The notes under the pieces are model-generated. The model was given only the letters and a program-made list of their open reading frames with translations, was not told the DNA's origin and searched no databases. From contig DKEN01000064.1 of the NCBI GenBank assembly GCA_002452515.1, positions 13,006 through 32,020 of the forward strand: 19,015 nucleotides of DNA, in the 5' to 3' direction. This document shows positions 1 to 8,300 of the stretch, in pieces. The position numbers were made by a program, and so were the translations under genes. This stretch comes from Spartobacteria bacterium UBA6821. Its GTDB lineage: Bacteria > Verrucomicrobiota > Verrucomicrobiia > Chthoniobacterales > UBA6821. Position 1 is the stretch's first letter; each line of letters opens with the position of its first letter.

Positions 1-2
1 AT

Positions 3-341
3 CATGTGAATGCCAGTGACGCCAACCTCCTTCTTGCCACCCGTCTTGACTCTCATTCCGACAGAATAGCCTATCCCTCCGTGATCACTCCGATGCCTGA
101 GGCCACACCCACTCCGAGCCCTAGTCCCAAGCCAACACGCCCCCCCAGACCAACACTGGTCCCGGTCAGGAAAGCCCTTCCGGTCGAAATTCGCAAAGCC
201 CTTCCTGTGGATATTCAGACAACACAACCCCAACCACCAACTCAGCTGCAGCCATCACCCTTGCCTGCTGAGAGTCCTATCCCGTTGCCGAACAGCGAAA
301 ACACTCCACTCCCGGAACCCACCGCCCTTCAGAATTTGTGA
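3..341 (+). CDS. C-terminal fragment of a proline-rich protein (5' end outside window)
   Basis: The reading frame is open to the left edge of the window, so this is probably the end of a longer gene. A GTG at position 6 is in frame, but nothing marks it as a true start. About 110 residues are visible. After some 30 ordinary residues the chain becomes a Pro/Thr/Ser-rich linker (PTPSPSPKPTRPPRP and similar), typical of a disordered, cell-envelope or interdomain tail. It contains a tandem duplication of an 8-residue unit, RKALPVEI then RKALPVDI, coded by two 24-base units at 168-191 and 192-215. No catalytic motif is visible and no function can be assigned. The TGA stop at 339-341 overlaps the left edge of the dispersed element described next, and the gene is convergent with the prenyltransferase gene. 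Confidence 0.5.
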   Translation, partial: HVNASDANLLLATRLDSHSDRIAYPSVITPMPEATPTPSPSPKPTRPPRPTLVPVRKALPVEIRKALPVDIQTTQPQPPTQLQPSPLPAESPIPLPNSENTPLPEPTALQNL

Positions 342-483
342 TACCATCATTCTGAGATAGCTGGACTTAATTGCGCGGGAATTTTGGCGAAGGGCAAGGC
401 GGAAAGCCGATGGCTACCTTTAGGTAACCAGAGGAATGACAACGCTGCCATGCGCCAAAAGAACCAGCAAGGGAGTCCAATTA
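340..483 (+). repeat. Dispersed structured element, copy 1 (short form)
   Basis: This stretch aligns with 12002-12237. Shared words include ATACCATC at the left edge, ATTTTGGCGA, CCGATGGCTAC, AGGTAACCAGAG, ATGACAACG and ATTA at the right edge. It folds into nested stems. TGGACT (362-367) pairs with AGTCCA (474-479). TTTTGGCG (382-389) pairs perfectly with CGCCAAAA (453-460). A hairpin at 412-429 has a TTTA loop. Compared with copy 2 it lacks an internal block of about 95 bases. It fills the whole gap between two convergent genes, and its ends overlap the stop codon of each. It could be a non-autonomous mobile element, a structured RNA gene, or a two-way terminator. No transposase gene is visible nearby. 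Confidence 0.75.
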
Positions 484-1350
484 ATGATGAATGATGGTAT
501 GAGGAAAAAAAGCGTCCACCGTGGTCATGATGACAAAAAGCAATCCGACCACTGCGTTGGTTTCAAAAAAGGCCTTGTTGATCAAGGCCACATCGAGTGT
601 GCGGGCCATCCTGTGCTCGTAGATGAGCAGTAAGGGAACAGGGAGTAGTCCAAGAAAGTAGATTGCACCGAGATGCGCCGATAAACCAAATCCTGCCAGC
701 GAAACCAGCAGGAAAAAGTGAAACACACCAGCTAGCACGAGCGCCCGGGGAACTCCCAACCAGACAACAAGGGAATGAAGCCCCTCTCTGTTGTCAGTCT
801 CCACATCCTGCAAGGCGTAAATAATATCGAAACCGGCAACCCAGCAGAGCACTCCCGCTGCCAGGATCAGCGGTGGAAGAGCGAAGGAACCGGTGACGGC
901 CAGCCACGCCCCGACTGGCGATACCGAGAGGGCAAGCCCAAGAAAGAGTTGTGCGGCATGGGTGAAACGTTTTGTCAGCGAATAGAAGAAGACAATCGCG
1001 ATTGCGATTGGAGAGAGCAGAAAGCAGATCGGATTGATCAAGGAAGTTGTGGCGATAAAAAGAAGTGCACTGACACAACAGGCAGCGATGGCAGCACCCT
1101 TTCCAAAAAGTTGATGTCGCGCCACAGTGCGGGGATTACGCTTGTCGATTTCCCAATCCACAATGCGATTGAAAAGCATTGCTGCAGTCCGGGCAAAAAC
1201 CATGCAAACTAGGATCAGTCCAAAAATCCTCCACCCCGGAAACCCCCGCTGTGATCTGGCGGCCACAACCATTGATCCCATCGCAAATGGCAGGGCGAAG
1301 ATGGTGTGGGAGAAACGAATGAAGGTGAGGAAGCGGGAGAGCGGATGCAT
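481..1350 (-). CDS. ubiA: UbiA-family prenyltransferase (4-hydroxybenzoate polyprenyltransferase-like; possibly MqnP)
   Basis: This is an integral membrane prenyltransferase of 289 residues, the normal size for the family. It transfers a polyprenyl chain from its diphosphate to an aromatic acceptor in quinone synthesis. Both Asp-rich motifs that hold Mg-diphosphate are present: NRIVDWEID near residues 61-69 and the DVETD motif within YALQDVETDNREG near 180-192. Hydrophobic segments run along the whole chain, consistent with 8-9 transmembrane helices. The family includes UbiA (ubiquinone) and MqnP of the futalosine menaquinone route. The latter is plausible for this phylum, but no other mqn gene is in the window, so the substrate is inferred. 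It is last in a minus-strand series parA-pyrE-ubiA, with 139 bases holding an inverted repeat before it. No clear Shine-Dalgarno site precedes the ATG. The TAA stop (481-483) forms the right edge of element copy 1. Confidence 0.87.
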   Translation of the reverse strand: MHPLSRFLTFIRFSHTIFALPFAMGSMVVAARSQRGFPGWRIFGLILVCMVFARTAAMLFNRIVDWEIDKRNPRTVARHQLFGKGAAIAACCVSALLFIATTSLINPICFLLSPIAIAIVFFYSLTKRFTHAAQLFLGLALSVSPVGAWLAVTGSFALPPLILAAGVLCWVAGFDIIYALQDVETDNREGLHSLVVWLGVPRALVLAGVFHFFLLVSLAGFGLSAHLGAIYFLGLLPVPLLLIYEHRMARTLDVALINKAFFETNAVVGLLFVIMTTVDAFFPHTIIHH

Positions 1351-1358
1351 AGGAACAA

Positions 1359-1478
1359 AACCTGAAAGCTGAAACTTGAAAGCTGATAAGGGGAAGGCGT
1401 GGAACTCAGCAAAGGATGAAATCGGGGGAATTTTTCGGCCTGTTGCTTTTCAGCTTTCAAGTTTCAGGTTTCATCCTT
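1359..1478. repeat. Imperfect inverted repeat between pyrE and ubiA
   Basis: The left arm around 1359-1387 reads AACCTGAAAGCTGAAACTTG and on to AAGCTG. The right arm (1450-1470) is its reverse complement apart from a 6-base insertion. A second, shorter pair lies inside and overlaps the right end: AAGGATGAAA (1412-1421) with TTTCATCCTT (1469-1478). The two pairings share bases at 1469-1470, so they could compete. The words resemble those of the inverted repeat at 3033-3150, suggesting a family of intergenic AGCTGAAA repeats in this genome. In a pyrE-ubiA transcript this would form a long hairpin, perhaps a processing or attenuation site. Confidence 0.7.
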
Positions 1479-1489
1479 CTCTCGATTTT

Positions 1490-2071
1490 CTACTTACTCC
1501 CCGGCTTCACTGCGTCGACGCCAATCAAATCGGCAGGCAGGGCATCGGCAGGGAAGGTTTCGGGCGTCATCTGCACGAGACTGACAAAGGGACACCCAAA
1601 GTCGGGGATCTTCCCCCCACTCCGATCAACGATGGCACCGGCAGCCACAACAATACCCCCATGAGCCCTGATGATATCAAGGGTCTCCTGGACACGTCCG
1701 CCGCGTGTGACCACATCTTCCGCGACGATAAAATGTTCTCCCGGATTGATTGTGAAACGCCGCAGCACCAATCCTCCTGTTCCATCTTTTTCCACAAAGA
1801 TATGCCGGGTCCCGAGATGTCTGGCAACTTCCTGCCCGACAATAATCCCGCCAACCGCCGGTGAAACAACGGTCGCTTTTTTGCCATCCGTATCGGTGGC
1901 GAATGATTTTAGCTTTTCAGCCAACTCCCCGCAGACAGATGCGGCGATGGGAGCGTCCTGCAGAAGCAGGGCACATTGAAAAAACTCCCGGCTGTGCAGC
2001 CCGGAACGGAGAATGAAGTGACCTTGTAGCAGGGCACCAGTTTGTTTGAAGAGTGCAAGAATATCGCTCAT
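1490..2071 (-). CDS. pyrE: Orotate phosphoribosyltransferase
   Basis: The 193-residue protein catalyses orotate plus PRPP to orotidine 5'-monophosphate in de novo pyrimidine synthesis, in the cytosol. The PRPP-binding motif is clear: HFIVAEDVVTRGGRVQET near residues 113-130, with the acidic pair ED followed by the Gly-rich loop. The N-terminal LFKQTGALLQGHFILRSGLHS is typical of the shorter, thermophile-type PyrE group, in which substrate-binding residues follow the first helix. A Lys-containing flexible loop precedes the PRPP motif (VEKDGTGG). Length fits the family. It lies 90 bases downstream of parA on the same strand, a gap that may hold a tiny hydrophobic peptide gene, and upstream of the prenyltransferase gene. 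No other pyr gene is near, so this is not a classical pyrimidine operon. No strong ribosome binding site is seen. Confidence 0.93.
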   Translation of the reverse strand: MSDILALFKQTGALLQGHFILRSGLHSREFFQCALLLQDAPIAASVCGELAEKLKSFATDTDGKKATVVSPAVGGIIVGQEVARHLGTRHIFVEKDGTGGLVLRRFTINPGEHFIVAEDVVTRGGRVQETLDIIRAHGGIVVAAGAIVDRSGGKIPDFGCPFVSLVQMTPETFPADALPADLIGVDAVKPGSK

Positions 2072-2090
2072 GAGAAAAAACTGAAGGTTA

Positions 2091-2153
2091 TTAGGCTAAC
2101 GTCTTGTGGAGTAACAGACTGATGAAGCAGAAAAAGATGAGAACGGAGGCCAT
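2091..2153 (-). CDS. Possible 20-residue hydrophobic peptide between parA and pyrE
   Basis: A short frame encodes MASVLIFFCFISLLLHKTLA, which looks like a single transmembrane segment with a polar tail. The ATG lies 7 bases after the parA stop. An AAGGA word overlapping the end of parA sits 10 bases upstream of it, a plausible if slightly long Shine-Dalgarno spacing. The whole frame fits inside the 90-base parA-pyrE gap and would be translationally coupled to parA. Short hydrophobic frames arise by chance, so this remains a candidate. No homologue is recognised. Confidence 0.25.
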   Translation of the reverse strand: MASVLIFFCFISLLLHKTLA

Positions 2154-2160
2154 TTAAATT

Positions 2161-2979
2161 TCATCCTTCCAGCGGAAAGCCGGGAGCGCCGATGAAGGAG
2201 AGTCCGCGTTCCTGTCGGTCGAGAAATTCCCTGGCCAGCAGGCGATAGGCGGTGGCGCCAGGTCCCTTTGAATCATATTCCAGAACGGTCTGACTGAAGC
2301 TGGGGGCCTCACTGATCCGCACCGAACGCGGAATGGAAGTATTAAAGACGACTTCCTCGAAATGAGCGCGCACATCACGAACAACGGCGGCGCTTAAATT
2401 GGTCCGCACATCGAGCATGGTCATGAGCAATCCGCACATCGCAAGGGAGGGATTGGCCCCGGAGTCTCGGATCTGTCCCATGACACCGACCAGTTTTCCA
2501 AGTCCTTCCAGCGCGTAATACTCGCACTGGATGGGAATCAGAAGTTCATCGGCAGCCGAGAGCGCATTGGTCATGAGGATGCCAAGAGACGGAGGGCAAT
2601 CCAGAAAGATGTAGGCGAAGCGCCCGGAGTCACGCACCGACTGGATTACACGGCGCAACTGGGTGATGTGCTCTTCCATGCGAGCCACCTCAATTTCCGC
2701 TCCTGCGAGGTCAAGGTCTGCCGGAATCCCAAAGAGATTCGGCAGGCGGGTTTCCTGAATCAACTCTTCCAGGGGCGTCTGACCGATCATGGCGGTGTAG
2801 AGACTATGCTCGGGTGCCGTTTCCAGCCCGAGGGCACTGGAGGCATTCCCCTGGGGGTCGAGATCAAGCAACAGGACGGAATGCCCCTCGGCGGCGATGG
2901 CGGCGGAGAGGTTGACCGAAGTGGTGGTTTTTCCGACGCCTCCCTTCTGGTTGGCGATGGCGATGACTTTGGTCTTCAT
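2161..2979 (-). CDS. parA: ParA/Soj-type chromosome partitioning ATPase
   Basis: The 272-residue protein is a deviant-Walker P-loop ATPase of the ParA/MinD group. These bind the nucleoid as ATP dimers and are stimulated by ParB to move the replication origin. It shows the full family pattern: KGGVGKTTTSVNL near residues 12-24 (deviant Walker A with the signature Lys), LLLDLDPQGNASS near 36-48 (switch I), and FLDCPPSLG near 124-132 (Walker B region). Length is normal for chromosomal ParA/Soj without an N-terminal HTH. The usual partner parB is not next to it. The downstream genes are pyrE and the prenyltransferase, and the upstream gene is an amidase. Either parB lies elsewhere or this is an orphan ParA with another cargo. 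Confidence 0.92.
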   Translation of the reverse strand: MKTKVIAIANQKGGVGKTTTSVNLSAAIAAEGHSVLLLDLDPQGNASSALGLETAPEHSLYTAMIGQTPLEELIQETRLPNLFGIPADLDLAGAEIEVARMEEHITQLRRVIQSVRDSGRFAYIFLDCPPSLGILMTNALSAADELLIPIQCEYYALEGLGKLVGVMGQIRDSGANPSLAMCGLLMTMLDVRTNLSAAVVRDVRAHFEEVVFNTSIPRSVRISEAPSFSQTVLEYDSKGPGATAYRLLAREFLDRQERGLSFIGAPGFPLEG

Positions 2980-3032
2980 GATTTAGGCTGTAGGCGATGA
3001 GGCTGCAGGCTGAAAAAAATTAGGAAAAGCTA

Positions 3033-3150
3033 AAAAGCTGAAATCAGTGAGAGAAAAACAGGGAACTCACGAACTCAAGAAAGAGAAGGCACAAGGGGAG
3101 CGTCTTTATTCAATTTCTTGAGTTTCTGATTAATTCGGTTTTCAGCTTTT
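3033..3150. repeat. Nested imperfect inverted repeat between amidase gene and parA
   Basis: The outer arms are AAAAGCTGAAA (3033-3043) and its reverse complement within TTTTCAGCTTTT (3139-3150). The inner arms are ACTCAAGAAA (3073-3082) and TTTCTTGAGT (3114-3123), a perfect 10-base match. A TCAG/CTGA pair lies between the two sets. The right outer arm touches the amidase stop codon. Leaving the amidase gene, the transcript would fold here, so it may act as a terminator or mRNA 3' end, or may simply be an interspersed repeat. The outer arm words match those at 1359-1478. Confidence 0.65.
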
Positions 3151-4391
3151 CAGTTTGCCGTCCTACCATAGTAGTCGGCAAGCCCTTGCGCCACGGCATC
3201 GGCATATTCCCTGTAAATGCTGGGAAGGAGCACCCCTCCCACCTTGCGCACTCCCTTATAATCTCCCAACTGAATGCGGTGAAAGACCGGTGTACTGTTC
3301 ATCACATACGGTTCGCAATAGACAACCGGACACTCGAACAGCCTGTTGGCCAGAAGGTTGCGAATCCACAAGTAGGGATTTCCCGAGGCGGGGATTGCCT
3401 TCCCATTGTGATAGACGAACGGTGGCAATCCTGTCGCCGAGGCAAGTGACCGGGAGACAGATTCCGAGGCACCGAGTTCCTCCTGGTGAGTGCCGCCGAG
3501 CAGTTTTATCAGCATACTGTATCTCTCATCCTCGTGCTGCAGTTCCTCCTCCGAGATCGCACCACAGAGAATGAGGTGCAGATGATTCTTGTCGGAAAGA
3601 CTCGGGTGCGCGGGATCACCCCATTCCTCGGCATTGAAATGAAGGCAGACAACAAGATCGGGACGGATCACCCGGTTCACCAGATCGGCGCGGTTGCGTA
3701 TCTCACCGACACGGTAAAAAAGCAGTTCGGCCTCGCTCTGCACCGTCTTCTCGGTGGGCGGTTTGCCTTCCTGCTGAAGTGAAGCGGCGGCAACATCTTC
3801 CAACCTTCCGGGACGAAGTGACGTGGTCGCACCATTTCTGGTGCGCGTCAGCCAGACCCGGGCACCAAGATCCTGAAGCCGCTGTTTCAGCAACTTCGCG
3901 ACAATCAGAGTCATTTCTCCTTCCTCGACAGGACGGCTATTGCCGATTTGAAACCATCGCGCCTCCATCTTGGCAAAGGCACCGCCGAGATGACCGGGAT
4001 CAATCGCAATCCGCATTCCGGCCAACGGCTTTCCAGAGGCTGGAAGCCGCTCGTCACGCCCTTTCCAGTACCGAAGCGGGGCCTTGGGAGCGGTTCCAGG
4101 AAGAGCAAGATCCAGCGTGATGAGTGCGGCACCCGGTCCCGGAGAGATCAACGCCTGCGACGGGCTCAGGGTGATCCACTTCCGCCAGGAACCATCCGGC
4201 ACATAGACCTTCTGAAGCAGATCCTGAAACTCTGCCGCGGTGATCGTTCCTGCATAATGCTGAATGTTGGACCAGTCGGGTTGCGGTGCCAACGGACTGA
4301 GGAAGGCCGCCTGCAAAACAGGCCCAAAAGGGATGCCCAAAAGCAGGATTGCCATCAGAGAGACAACGAGGAGGAGGGGAGATTTCTTCAC
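3150..4391 (-). CDS. Secreted N-acetylmuramoyl-L-alanine amidase (Amidase_3 family)
   Basis: This is a 413-residue, zinc-dependent peptidoglycan amidase that would cut the bond between N-acetylmuramic acid and the stem peptide in the periplasm. Residues 1-29 form a signal peptide or N-terminal membrane anchor (MKKSPLLLVVSLMAILLLG). About 95 residues without a recognised fold follow, then the catalytic domain. Zinc ligands are visible: His134 in IAIDPGHLGG, a Glu around 156-159 in PVEEGEMTL, and His251 in VVCLHFNA. A Glu in VVYCEPYVMNS (roughly residues 358-368) is the probable catalytic acid. The family core is about 180 residues. Here it is expanded by insertions, notably at 184-225 and 260-350, which may set substrate or partner choice. 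The gene is divergent from the YmdB-like gene, leaving 52 bases for both promoters. Confidence 0.85.
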   Translation of the reverse strand: MKKSPLLLVVSLMAILLLGIPFGPVLQAAFLSPLAPQPDWSNIQHYAGTITAAEFQDLLQKVYVPDGSWRKWITLSPSQALISPGPGAALITLDLALPGTAPKAPLRYWKGRDERLPASGKPLAGMRIAIDPGHLGGAFAKMEARWFQIGNSRPVEEGEMTLIVAKLLKQRLQDLGARVWLTRTRNGATTSLRPGRLEDVAAASLQQEGKPPTEKTVQSEAELLFYRVGEIRNRADLVNRVIRPDLVVCLHFNAEEWGDPAHPSLSDKNHLHLILCGAISEEELQHEDERYSMLIKLLGGTHQEELGASESVSRSLASATGLPPFVYHNGKAIPASGNPYLWIRNLLANRLFECPVVYCEPYVMNSTPVFHRIQLGDYKGVRKVGGVLLPSIYREYADAVAQGLADYYGRTAN

Positions 4392-4443
4392 TGGGAATGA
4401 TTTTTACATCGTCCCGGCGCTTTCCTTCGATAAAAACCGTTGG

Positions 4444-5235
4444 GTGATCAAAATCCTTTTTCTCGGTGATGTGGTGGGTGAACCGGGTCGTGTGGCGGCA
4501 TGCCGCACGGCGGAACTCTATCTAGAGCGTGGCGATGCCGATTTTATCGTCGTCAACGGGGAGAACGCCGCCAACGGCCGTGGGATCACTCCGAAACTTG
4601 CCATCGACCTGATGCGGAGCGGCATTGCGGTGATCACTTCCGGGGACCATATCTGGGATCAGAAGGAAATTTATCCCTTCCTCTCCACGGAGCCTCGACT
4701 GCTCCGCCCGATCAACTACCCCGCCGGCACTCCCGGCGGCGGCAGCATTGTGCTCGACACAGTGCACGGTCCGATTGCGGTGATGAACGTCCAGTGCCGC
4801 ACCTTTATGGGCAATCCGCTCGAAAATCCTTTCCTGGCCGCCTCCGCCGAGGTGGAACGCCTCCATCAGGAAACCCGCGTGATTGTCGTCGATGTGCATG
4901 GCGAAACCACCAGCGAGAAAATCGCGATGGGACGCCATCTCGACGGACTCGTCTCCCTGGTTGTCGGAACCCATACCCATGTGCAGACGGCCGACGAGCG
5001 GATATTTCCAAAGGGCACCGCTTTTCTTTGCGATGCTGGCATGTGTGGACCGGAGGACTCCGTCCTGGGACGTGATTATGAAACGGTGGTGGAACGGTTT
5101 GTGACCTCCATGCCCTCCAAGCTTCCAGTGGCCCGCGGCCCGATCATGGCCTGTGGCGTCCTTGTCGAAGTCAATCCCGAGAACGGTAGATCCACGGCCA
5201 TCCGCCGCGTGGTGGAGCGCTATGGAGCGATTTAA
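4444..5235 (+). CDS. ymdB: YmdB-type metallophosphoesterase (TIGR00282 family)
   Basis: The start is placed at the GTG at 4444, giving the N-terminus MIKILFLGDVVGEPGR that is standard for the family. Longer upstream in-frame starts would add about 60 residues overlapping the divergent amidase gene. The 263-residue product is a dinuclear-metal phosphodiesterase. Bacillus subtilis YmdB hydrolyses 2',3'-cyclic nucleotides and influences biofilm and motility decisions; the role here is inferred. Metal ligands are visible: Asp9, Glu40-Asn41 in VNGEN, His69 in SGDHIWD, His152 in DVHGETTSEK, and His177/His179 in GTHTHVQTADE. The usual GNHTWD motif is GDHIWD here, with Asp68 replacing the metal-bridging Asn. 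No clear Shine-Dalgarno site is present. The gene is 65 bases upstream of the ABC transporter gene. Confidence 0.88.
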   Translation: MIKILFLGDVVGEPGRVAACRTAELYLERGDADFIVVNGENAANGRGITPKLAIDLMRSGIAVITSGDHIWDQKEIYPFLSTEPRLLRPINYPAGTPGGGSIVLDTVHGPIAVMNVQCRTFMGNPLENPFLAASAEVERLHQETRVIVVDVHGETTSEKIAMGRHLDGLVSLVVGTHTHVQTADERIFPKGTAFLCDAGMCGPEDSVLGRDYETVVERFVTSMPSKLPVARGPIMACGVLVEVNPENGRSTAIRRVVERYGAI

Positions 5236-5300
5236 CCAGGAGAGGAGTTCGGTTAGAAACGCGCTTCCCGAGTGAATCAGGAGTGCTAGCCTTCACCTAG

Positions 5301-8300
5301 ATGCAATCCGGCTTCCCAGCCCCCGAAGAAAAACCCAACGTTGCCATGGCGACGCCACCAGTCGCTTCTTCCTCCGTGGAGGGACGGAGGTCCGTCCTCG
5401 CGCTCGACAGTGTCCTTCGTGGAGCTTCGCGTCTGCAGCACTCCCTCGAAAAACGATGGAGACGCATCAGACGCAAGCCGCAGACCATTGCCGAAACCGC
5501 CAACCTGCTTCCGACCCTGATCCAGGTGTTGGCTGCCTTCACCCGGATTGACGGCGAAATGCTGGAAGAGGAAATCGACTCCAGCCTTGGCTTCCTGCGC
5601 TACGATTACCCGGAGGCTGTCTATTCGGAACTGCGGAAACTTTTCCGACAGGCGCTCGAGCAGCAACAGGATCTTGGCGCCATGGCTGGCAAGCTTGCCA
5701 ACGAACTAAGTGATGACAGAAAAATTCTGCTCGGAGTCCAACTATTCGACCTCATCAACCGATCCGGCCTCAAGGCCGAACAGGTGGCGGCCTATCATGA
5801 TTTCATGGGCAAACTCGGCATGGCGGCGCAGGCCATCGACATTGTCTATCAGCTCAATGCCAACGATCAGACTGATCCTGAATTTTTCCACGAGGGGGTA
5901 TCCCCGCTGGAGATGCTGAGCTTCGGTGATCCGGCACAGTGCGATGTCGCCCTCAAGAATTTCACCTCCGGGGAAAAGCTCCTGGCCTACCGGCATAACG
6001 ATCTCATCATCCTCAAAAATCTCTCCTCCAAAAGCCTGATCGTGCAGGGTCGACTGCTGAAACCCTCGGAGTTCTGCCGTATCTATCCTGGCCAGCGCGT
6101 ACTGGTTGGCGAACAGGTCATCACAACTCAGGATCTTGTCTTCTATTTTAACGCCAAGAGGAATGTCACCCTCCCCCATATCTTTGTGGCGATCAACAAC
6201 GAAGAAGTCAGGCTGGAAAAAGTTCGCAGTCGTGACAGCGATCTCGAAATAGCCTTCGGGCTCAGGGTGCGCGTCAAGGCGATCCAGGATCTCAGGGCGA
6301 CCTTGTGCGGGATACCTCTGCGAAAGGGGTCGATCGTTGAGGCGCAACTTTCGGACAAGATTCTTTTCCGTGATGGTGGTGAGCTCGATCTGGAGGAATT
6401 GAAGAGGCGCGTCGGCTCCTTCGGGGGACGCTTTGTCCTCAAGGGTTCCAAGACGGAATATATCGCCTCCAACAATCCAGCCCGTCTTGAGGATGACGAC
6501 ATCCTTCTCTCCCCTGGAATAGGCGGTGAAGTGACGCTTCGCATCTCCTGTGACTATCAGGACAAGACGGGGCGCGTTGAGGTGCTTCAGGCCGACCGAC
6601 CGATCGTTGTGCGGGGCATCCCTGTGAGGGGAGCCCTTGATCTTGTTGATGGCGACACGATCCGCATCGATGCGGGTCAGGTTCTGCGCTGCAACTTCAC
6701 CGACCGGATCATTGAGGAAGAACGGAATATCATCCGCAACCTTGATGTCCGGGATCTTGTCTGCCGCTTCCGCGATGGGGACACCGCCCTCGACAACCTG
6801 AGCTTCACCGTGGAACGGGGAGAGATGGTCTGCGTCATGGGTGCTAGCGGCTGCGGCAAGAGCACCCTGCTCCGCGCTCTCTCAGGACTCTTCCCGCCCA
6901 TCGCCGGAGAAGTGCTTTTTAATAACCGCTCACTTTACAACAACCTCGACGCGCTCCTGCAATACATCACCTACATTCCGCAGTACGATGCTTTCGACGA
7001 GCAGCTCACTATTGAGGAAAATCTGAAGTTCGCGGCGGCTATCCGGTCTCCGCATCTCTCACGAAGGGAACGACAGAGGCGTATCGACAGTAAGCTGGCC
7101 GAGCTTGGCCTCAACGAACGCAGGAAGGAAGTTGTCGGGGGCACCCATCAGAAAATCCTCAGCGGCGGCGAGAGGAAGCGTCTAAATATCGGTCTCGATA
7201 TGGTCAGCACCGCCGATGTTTATCTCTTCGACGAGCCGACAAGCGGACTTTCGTCGAAGGACTCGGAACATGTCATCGAGATCATCCGGGGCATGGCCCA
7301 CAATAAGATCGTGCTGGTGACGATTCATCAGCCGACGTCGAAGATTTTTCAGATGTTCCAGAAAGCCCTTCTGCTCGACAAGGGGGGAAAATTGGTTTTC
7401 TTCGGTACTCCAACCGAGATGCTCTCCTACTTCGCCGAGGCGGAGCACGAACAACTCTTTGGCACAGAACTCGGAGGTTGCCAGTCCTGCGGCACGACGC
7501 GCCCGGAATTCGTCTTTGATGTGCTCGAAACCCCTCTGCGCGATCTCAGTGGCGACATCATCTATGAGGAGAACAACCGCGGCCAATTGGTGCCGGCTCG
7601 CCGCTTCTCCCCGGAATACTGGCGCGACAAATTCGAAGCCTACCGCCTGATGAAGGAGGTGCAGCAACCGGCATCCTCCCGCACCCCGATTCCTGCCGGG
7701 TCTGAGTCACGGGGGATCCTGATGCAGCGGGCAAAGGGATGGGAGGGCGTACGGTGGCGTGACGAGGTGTCGCAGTTTTTCGTCCTCCTTCAGCGAGCCT
7801 TCATCAGCAAACTGCGCAACAAGCCCAATCTCATCATCACCCTGCTGGCGGCACCCGCGCTCGCCTTCCTGATCGGCTTCGTCTACCGCTACTCCGAGAG
7901 CGATCACTATGATTTCGCCTCGGCCTTCCACATCCCAATCTATCTCTTTCTCTCGCTGGTGGTGGCGATGTTTCTCGGCCTGACGAACAGCGTTGATGAC
8001 ATCACGCGGGATCGTCCCGTCTTGTTACGGGAACGGAATCTGAATGTCCGCCTCGGGTATTATGTCATTGTTAAGGCACTGACTCTGGCAGTCTTTGCCG
8101 TAATTCAATGCGCCCTCTACACGCTGGTCGGAGACTATCTGCTGGCCGTTCGCGGAATGTTCTGGGTGATCTTCACCGCCCTCTTCCTCACCACCATGAG
8201 CGGAGTGGCCATTGGCATGCTGGTCTCAGCACTTGTGAACGAAAGCAAAACGGGCGTCCTAATCATCCCCGTGGTGCTCATTCCGCAGCTGATTCTTGCG

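Noticed and set aside
370..400. Resemblance of AATTGCGCGGGAA in element copy 1 to a group I intron P/Q motif
   Set aside because: Copy 2 does not keep the word, and no R/S motif or catalytic core order is visible.
4264..4443. Longer N-terminus for the YmdB-like gene
   Set aside because: It would overlap the divergent amidase gene, and the family N-terminus MIKILFLGD begins exactly at the GTG at 4444.
4500..5075. Long alternative plus-strand frame inside the YmdB-like gene
   Set aside because: It is an Arg/Pro/His-rich shadow typical of GC-rich third positions; the family motifs lie in the other frame.
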